Notes under the pieces: generated by a model
Database searches by the model: none
What the model was told of the DNA's origin: nothing
The model's input: only the letters and a program-made list of their open reading frames with translations
Source: JAJFFW01 sp039197915
Lineage (GTDB): Bacteria > Pseudomonadota > Alphaproteobacteria > Caulobacterales > Parvularculaceae
Reading direction: 5' to 3'
Assembly (NCBI GenBank): GCA_039197915.1
Contig: JBCCTV010000099.1
Coordinates: forward strand, 1 to 10,762
Length of the DNA stretch: 10,762 nt
Position numbers and translations under genes: made by a program
Shown: piece by piece, positions 7,429 through 10,762 of the stretch
Layout of the letters: each line of letters begins with the position of its first letter
Position numbering within the stretch: the stretch's first letter is position 1

Positions 7429-7932
7429 ATGGCGGCGAGCAGTAAAGCAGATGATACGGCCTCGGGCGCGACGGCCCCGCCATCCTATAACCGCGTTTTA
7501 GTCCTGGTTGTTGACGATAGCCCAGCTGATAGGCTGTTGATTTCCCAAGCATTTAAGAAAGCCGGCGATCGCATCGACCTGCACCTGTGCAGCGCTGGCC
7601 AGGACGCCCTCGACTATCTCCAGGCGCGCCCGCCCTATCAAGACGCGCGGCGCCCAAGCGCCTGTTTGCTTGACCTTAAAATGCCCGGCGTGAGCGGGCT
7701 CGATGTTTTGTCAGAGATCAAATCGGATGATCGATTACGCGCCCTGCCCGTCATGATGTTTTCCACGTCAAACCGGCGAAGCGATGTGCGCGCGTCTTAT
7801 GAACGGTTCGCCAGCGGCTACATCCGCAAGCCGATGGACGTCGACGAAATGGACGATATCGCGCGCACGCTCACCCATTTATGGACTGACTTGCTGGAAA
7901 TCCCCGCAGGCGAGAATGAGCACCCCCATTAA
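7429..7932 (+). CDS. Single-domain Rcp1-like response regulator
   Basis: 167 residues: about 20 disordered Ala/Ser/Thr-rich residues, then one CheY-like receiver and no output domain. Visible phosphorylation residues are D29-D30 (VVDDSPADR), acceptor D82 (CLLDLKMPG), S112/T113 (MFSTSN) and K134 in IRKPMD. The RPSACLLDLKMPG block, FSTSNRRSDV and the tail LTHLWTDLLEIP are characteristic of the Rcp1 family, the regulators that partner phytochrome-type histidine kinases. The gene starts 38 bp after the kinase stop, with GGA at 7418-7420 eight bases from the ATG, so it is very likely co-transcribed and is the most probable acceptor from H1231. As a stand-alone receiver it would act by protein contact or as a phosphate relay or sink. 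The partner assignment rests on adjacency and family pairing. Confidence 0.93.
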   Translation: MAASSKADDTASGATAPPSYNRVLVLVVDDSPADRLLISQAFKKAGDRIDLHLCSAGQDALDYLQARPPYQDARRPSACLLDLKMPGVSGLDVLSEIKSDDRLRALPVMMFSTSNRRSDVRASYERFASGYIRKPMDVDEMDDIARTLTHLWTDLLEIPAGENEHPH

Positions 7933-7956
7933 GCGCATTTCTGCTTTGCGCGCTTA
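7930..7956 (+). terminator. Possible terminator hairpin overlapping the response regulator stop
   Basis: TAAGCGC (7930-7936, beginning with the stop codon) and GCGCTTA (7950-7956) are perfect complements around a 13-base loop. The following 20 bases are T-rich but interrupted (gttctgttttctt), so termination would be weak or need Rho. It marks the end of the kinase/regulator operon. Confidence 0.4.
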
Positions 7957-8228
7957 GCTGTTGAAGTGTTCTGTTTTCTTGGGGCGAACCGGTGACCTTT
8001 TGGTCAGAAAACACGCGGGCAATCACATGTTGATCGGTTTGCTGCTTTTCCCTAGCCGCCACTGGGGCAAGCGCAGGAATTTTGACCATTGAAGTCCACA
8101 CCGGCGGAATTGGGAGTTGCCGAAGTGGCCACAGCAAGCCGTTGCGTGTGCGCATTAAAGTCTTGATGGGCCTGTCTCGCGCGGAATTGCGAATGCGCTA
8201 TAGCGCTAAGGCTTTAACGCCCTAAGAC
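7957..8228. other. Intergenic region with no supported gene
   Basis: This stretch lies between the convergent regulator and protease genes. It contains a small hairpin TGACC-tttt-GGTCA near 7991-8004 and a 12-base perfect palindrome GCGCTATAGCGC at 8195-8206, which could serve either strand as a termination or binding element. A minus-strand open frame at 7871-8155 shows no domain-like content. No tRNA or known RNA is recognised. Confidence 0.4.
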
Positions 8229-8236
8229 TTAAGACT
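8223..8236. repeat. Tandem heptamer across the protease stop codon
   Basis: TAAGACT occurs twice head-to-tail (8223-8229 and 8230-8236). The minus-strand stop TAA lies at 8231-8229, at the junction. It looks like a small slippage duplication and leaves the last residues LGQS intact. Confidence 0.7.
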
Positions 8237-8993
8237 GTCCGAGTAGAGCGATTTCGCGTTGCAATTGTGCGATGCGGGTCTGGTCCGACGGGTGTGTGGA
8301 CATAAATTCCGGCGGGGCGCCGTTGCCGGACTTTTGCTGGGACATCTTTTGCCAGAAACGCACGGATTCATTCGGGTTATAGCCGGCGCGCGCCATATAG
8401 CGCAGGCCAAAACGATCCGCTTCGAGTTCGTGGCGACGCGAGAACGGCAAAATAACGCCGAGCGACGCCCCCATCCCAAGCACACTCACGATTTGGTTTG
8501 AATACTGACTGCCCGAAGAAGCAATCTGCGCCACTGACAAACCGGTTTGCGCGAGCGTTGACTGGCTATATCGCTCGCCGGAATGGTTATAGTTTACGTG
8601 CGCCACCTCGTGGCCCATGACGGTCGCGATCTGGTCATCATTTTCCATAATGTCCAAAATACCCGTGTAGAAACCAATTTTGCGGCCCGGTAACGCGAAG
8701 GCGTTTAACTGCTTTGAGGCAAAAACCTGCACTTCCCACTGGCTCGGATTATTGCCCGAGGCCTGGATGATTTTCGGGGCGACGCGGCGCATCCGATTTA
8801 CATAACGCGGATCGTTGGTGACTTGTTCCTGACGCTTGAGGTCGGTCCACGCAGACGAGGCGAGTTGAGCCATGCGGTCAGACGAAACAAAAAGAAGTTG
8901 GCTTCGCCCAAGCTCCTCGTTGTAGGCGCAGCCGGCGCCATAGGCGACAACACTGCCAGCGGCGAGCCCACGGATGATTTCTCGGCGCGACAT
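8229..8993 (-). CDS. M48 family metalloprotease, Tat-type lipoprotein
   Basis: A zinc metalloprotease likely involved in envelope protein quality control, similar in size and layout to LoiP/YggG-type M48 lipoproteins. With the start at 8993 it has 254 residues. The signal peptide MSRREIIRGLAAGS carries a twin-arginine motif, a short hydrophobic stretch and C22 in YGAGC as a lipobox-like site (position -3 is Gly, not the usual Leu). Ala follows the Cys, which in families with Lol sorting favours the outer membrane. HEVAH at 128-132 gives two zinc ligands and the catalytic Glu; E189 and D193 of ELEADRFG form the ExxxD third-ligand motif. A C-terminal STHPSDQTRI block is typical of the family. 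The frame stays open upstream to a TTG at 9095 and an ATG at 9080 (with GGGG six bases ahead). I chose 8993 because the Tat motif then sits at the N-terminus, but its SD is poor, so 9080 is a real alternative. Confidence 0.9.
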   Translation of the reverse strand: MSRREIIRGLAAGSVVAYGAGCAYNEELGRSQLLFVSSDRMAQLASSAWTDLKRQEQVTNDPRYVNRMRRVAPKIIQASGNNPSQWEVQVFASKQLNAFALPGRKIGFYTGILDIMENDDQIATVMGHEVAHVNYNHSGERYSQSTLAQTGLSVAQIASSGSQYSNQIVSVLGMGASLGVILPFSRRHELEADRFGLRYMARAGYNPNESVRFWQKMSQQKSGNGAPPEFMSTHPSDQTRIAQLQREIALLGQS

Positions 8994-9125
8994 GCGCACT
9001 TTCTTGTCGCTGACCGTGACATCTACGCCGTCGACCGGTTCCAGCGCTTCAAGATTTTTGGCCAACATGTCTTCTGGCATATCAATCCCCGTCAATTCTT
9101 TTACCGAGAGAGTAGCCCAGAAATA

Positions 9126-9142
9126 CGGCCTTGGGGAGGCCG
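9126..9142 (-). terminator. Stem-loop between the HNH and protease genes
   Basis: CGGCCT, a loop of five (tgggg) and AGGCCG form a perfect 6-bp GC-rich stem in the gap between two minus-strand genes. Read on that strand it is followed by TATTTCT, a poor U-tract. It could be a weak terminator for the HNH transcript or an mRNA-processing element ahead of the protease. Confidence 0.35.
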
Positions 9143-9219
9143 AATGGCGCGCTAGTGCAAGAAGAAGCCGCTAAACATCGCCTGCAAGATCAGCGACGAA
9201 ATGCGGAAGCTCGCGTCGA

Positions 9220-9792
9220 CTAGGGTTCTAACTCTGAGTCCCAGTAGAGATAGTCTTGCCAGCTCTCGTGCAAATAGTGCGGAGGAAACGCGCGCCCACG
9301 TTCGTTCAGTTCAAACATCGTCGGACGCACGGGCTCCTTTGCGGGGAACATGCCCGCATCTCGCGGCAGCCGTCCGCCTTTGCGCAGATTGCACGGGCTG
9401 CATGCGGCGACAATGTTTTCCCAGGTGGTGCGCCCGCCGCGCGAACGCGGAATAACATGGTCAAAGGTCAGATTATCCCGGTCGTTAGCGCCGCAATATT
9501 GGCAGGTGAAGCGATCACGCAAGAAAACATTAAACCGCGTAAAAGCCGGCGTTCGCGAATGGCTGACATAGGTTCGTAACGAAACAACAGATGGCAGCCG
9601 CATCTCGAAACTCGGGCTCGTCACCACGGTTTCGTATTCGGCCACAACATCCACACGGTCTAGAAAAACCGCCTTTAAGGCGTCCTGCCAGGACCATAGA
9701 GACAGTGGAAAATAGGAAAGCGGACGAAAATCCGCGTTTAAAACGAGCGCCGGGCACCCTTCGGGCGACTGCGGAACCGCCGTTTCCGTCAT
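9220..9792 (-). CDS. HNH endonuclease family protein
   Basis: 190 residues. The N-terminal half (VLNADFRPLSYFPLSLWSWQ at 17-36, then FLDRVDVVAEYE and SFEMRLPSVVSL) is a conserved block of a small HNH family common in Alphaproteobacteria. The C-terminal half is the HNH fold: C97-x2-C100 and C131-x2-C134 as zinc ribbons, D111-H112 (FDHVIPRSRGG) for the catalytic His, N126 in TWENIVAAC and N135 in CNLRKGG. The predicted activity is metal-dependent DNA nicking or cleavage, but the cellular role of this family is not established. The start is well set: GGAGG (9803-9799) stands six bases before the ATG. There is no methylase or immunity partner nearby, so a restriction or toxin role has no support here. 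It may be read with the glycosylase upstream, although a 199-bp gap separates them. Confidence 0.92.
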   Translation of the reverse strand: MTETAVPQSPEGCPALVLNADFRPLSYFPLSLWSWQDALKAVFLDRVDVVAEYETVVTSPSFEMRLPSVVSLRTYVSHSRTPAFTRFNVFLRDRFTCQYCGANDRDNLTFDHVIPRSRGGRTTWENIVAACSPCNLRKGGRLPRDAGMFPAKEPVRPTMFELNERGRAFPPHYLHESWQDYLYWDSELEP

Positions 9793-9991
9793 TTTACGCC
9801 TCCATCGGCTGTAAAATCGTTCGCTAAAATGTCATGCGCGCTTTTATTGAAGACTTATCCCCATCATCACGTCCTTAGACATAGTCTCTTTACCACGGGA
9901 TGGAATACCAGATTCCCTATGACAAAGCCTTGACGATTAGCGTTGCAAAACAGTGACAATCGCAAAGCGGATCGTAGACGCGCCTTACACC
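9793..9991. other. Intergenic region upstream of the HNH gene
   Basis: This 199-base gap lies between two minus-strand genes. It holds the HNH ribosome-binding site at 9799-9803 and is more AT-rich than the flanking genes, so it probably contains the HNH promoter. I could not find a convincing -35/-10 pair on the minus strand. No hairpin terminator for the glycosylase is obvious. Confidence 0.35.
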
Positions 9992-10618
9992 TTATATCGG
10001 CTTACGGTTGTTTATATGGGCGTAGTACGTCCAAAGGATGTGCGCAGCGACACCGCGATAGGGCGCCCAACGCAAGGCGCGGGCGTCCAGCGCCTCTTGC
10101 TCCAAAAATGGCCGCCGCACCTTTGCCGCGTTGTAAGCTCCTTTCAGCGCCACATCGCGCGGCGGCCAAATGTCGATACGGCCTTCACAAAACAAAAGAT
10201 AAATGCCCGCAGTCCAAGGCCCGACCCCTTTTATTGACTGGAGCTGGGCGCTCGCCTCCTCATCCGTGAGATGAGCGAGGGCGCGAAACTCGAGCGCGCC
10301 TGTCGCGAGCGCCTCGGCAAGGCCAAGAACATAACGCGTTTTGGGGCCCGAAAGCCCGCAGGCGCGCAAGTCATCCGGACCAGCCCCCAAGACAGCGCCA
10401 GCGTCTGCAACGTCGAAGCGCTCCTGGCAGCGCCGCCAGATCGCTTGGGCGCTAGGCACTGAGACTTGCTGTTCGACAATAATCCGAAAAAGACCCTCAA
10501 AGCCCCCGGCCCGACGCCGTATGTGTGGCGCGCCGATGGGCACTAGCGCACGCCGCAATGTCGGCTCCCGTTCGGCAAGCGCGGCGCAGGCCGCTGATGC
10601 GTCAGCGAATATATCCAT
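9992..10618 (-). CDS. AlkA-like DNA-3-methyladenine glycosylase (HhH-GPD)
   Basis: 208 residues of the HhH-GPD superfamily. It is a base-excision repair enzyme that would remove alkylated bases such as 3-methyladenine, leaving an abasic site. The fold core is visible as FRIIVEQQVSVPSAQAIW (44-61), LRACGLSGPKTRYVLGLAEA (84-103) and the helix-hairpin-helix LQSIKGVGPWTAGIYLLF (126-143), with the catalytic Asp at D155 in DIWPPRDVAL. The Cys cluster of Nth/MutY is missing, and no Ogg1-type catalytic Lys is evident, so a monofunctional AlkA/MAG-type glycosylase is favoured. It is shorter than E. coli AlkA and lacks that enzyme's N-terminal domain, which is common for bacterial members. The ATG at 10618 is preceded by AAGG about eight bases upstream. 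Substrate range cannot be read from sequence. Confidence 0.92.
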   Translation of the reverse strand: MDIFADASAACAALAEREPTLRRALVPIGAPHIRRRAGGFEGLFRIIVEQQVSVPSAQAIWRRCQERFDVADAGAVLGAGPDDLRACGLSGPKTRYVLGLAEALATGALEFRALAHLTDEEASAQLQSIKGVGPWTAGIYLLFCEGRIDIWPPRDVALKGAYNAAKVRRPFLEQEALDARALRWAPYRGVAAHILWTYYAHINNRKPI

Positions 10619-10710
10619 CCGCCCGCCTTAAAGGGTCTAGGGCCGTCGCGCAAAAAGCCGAAGTGAAAAGCAGCAAACAAGCCTAACGCATTTCGCCCAA
10701 AATCATCCGT

Positions 10711-10762
10711 CTAAAGATCGCTCACCCAACGAAGCGTGAAGGTGCGGCCGCGACCTGTAAAA
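10711..10762 (-). CDS. C-terminal end of a possible TonB-dependent receptor (partial)
   Basis: The minus strand enters the window in an open frame encoding FTGRGRTFTLRWVSDL and a TAG at 10713-10711. A GRGRTFTL-type strand just before the stop is typical of the last beta-strand of TonB-dependent outer-membrane receptors. However, these usually end in an aromatic residue, and this one ends in Leu. Only 16 codons are visible, so the call is tentative. The 97-base gap from 10614 to 10710 contains only the leader of the glycosylase gene and its first codons' flank. Confidence 0.4.
   Translation of the reverse strand, partial: FTGRGRTFTLRWVSDL

Noticed and set aside
7871..8155. 94-codon minus-strand ORF in the regulator/protease gap
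   Set aside because: Overlaps the regulator 3' end, lacks an SD and has no recognisable content.
9220..9792. HNH gene as part of a restriction or toxin system
   Set aside because: No methylase, specificity or immunity partner adjoins it, and its N-terminal block matches a common stand-alone alphaproteobacterial family.
9855..9863. TTATCCCCA resembling a DnaA box
   Set aside because: Single copy, one mismatch to TTATCCACA, with no cluster, AT-rich unwinding element or replication gene nearby.
9930..9960. TTGACG ... GACAAT promoter-like pair on the plus strand
   Set aside because: The spacer is 19 bases and there is no plus-strand gene downstream, only antisense to the glycosylase.

Overview
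This window looks like chromosomal DNA from an alphaproteobacterium, moderately GC-rich. The lineage is inferred from the style of its proteins: an HNH protein of the type found throughout Alphaproteobacteria, a CheB-CheR-PAS-kinase fusion, an EF4/LepA, and a Tat-type lipoprotein signal. No rRNA or other lineage marker is present, so the family cannot be fixed.

Layout. (i) 2-1651 (+) is the 3' nine-tenths of lepA (elongation factor 4). (ii) 1652-1907 is non-coding and ends in a strong Shine-Dalgarno followed by only three codons. (iii) 1908-7932 is a three-gene signalling island. A minus-strand response regulator, whose C-terminal half reads as a histidine kinase core stripped of its catalytic residues, diverges from a 1454-residue plus-strand CheB-CheR-PAS-histidine kinase. 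The kinase is followed 38 bp later by a single-domain Rcp1-like response regulator. (iv) 7933-8228 is a short intergenic stretch. (v) 8229-10762 holds four minus-strand genes: an M48 metalloprotease with a Tat lipoprotein signal, an HNH protein, an AlkA-like DNA glycosylase, and at the very edge 16 codons that resemble the C-terminus of a TonB-dependent receptor.

How the genes may work together. The kinase keeps every residue needed for autophosphorylation (His1231, N box, G1 and G2 boxes). It also keeps the CheB catalytic triad and the CheR SAM-binding loop. Its likely phosphoryl acceptors are Asp82 of the downstream response regulator and/or Asp52 of the divergent one. The divergent regulator's C-terminal half lines up with the kinase's own DHp and ATPase domains, but Trp139 stands where the phospho-accepting His should be and the ATP-binding boxes are lost. 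It is therefore best read as a receiver-pseudokinase that could bind or compete with the active kinase; this is inference. No chemoreceptor, CheA or CheW is seen here.

The most notable item is this receiver-pseudokinase paired with the CheB-CheR kinase. The flanking genes look ordinary. I saw no tRNA, rRNA, CRISPR array, insertion sequence or prophage gene.
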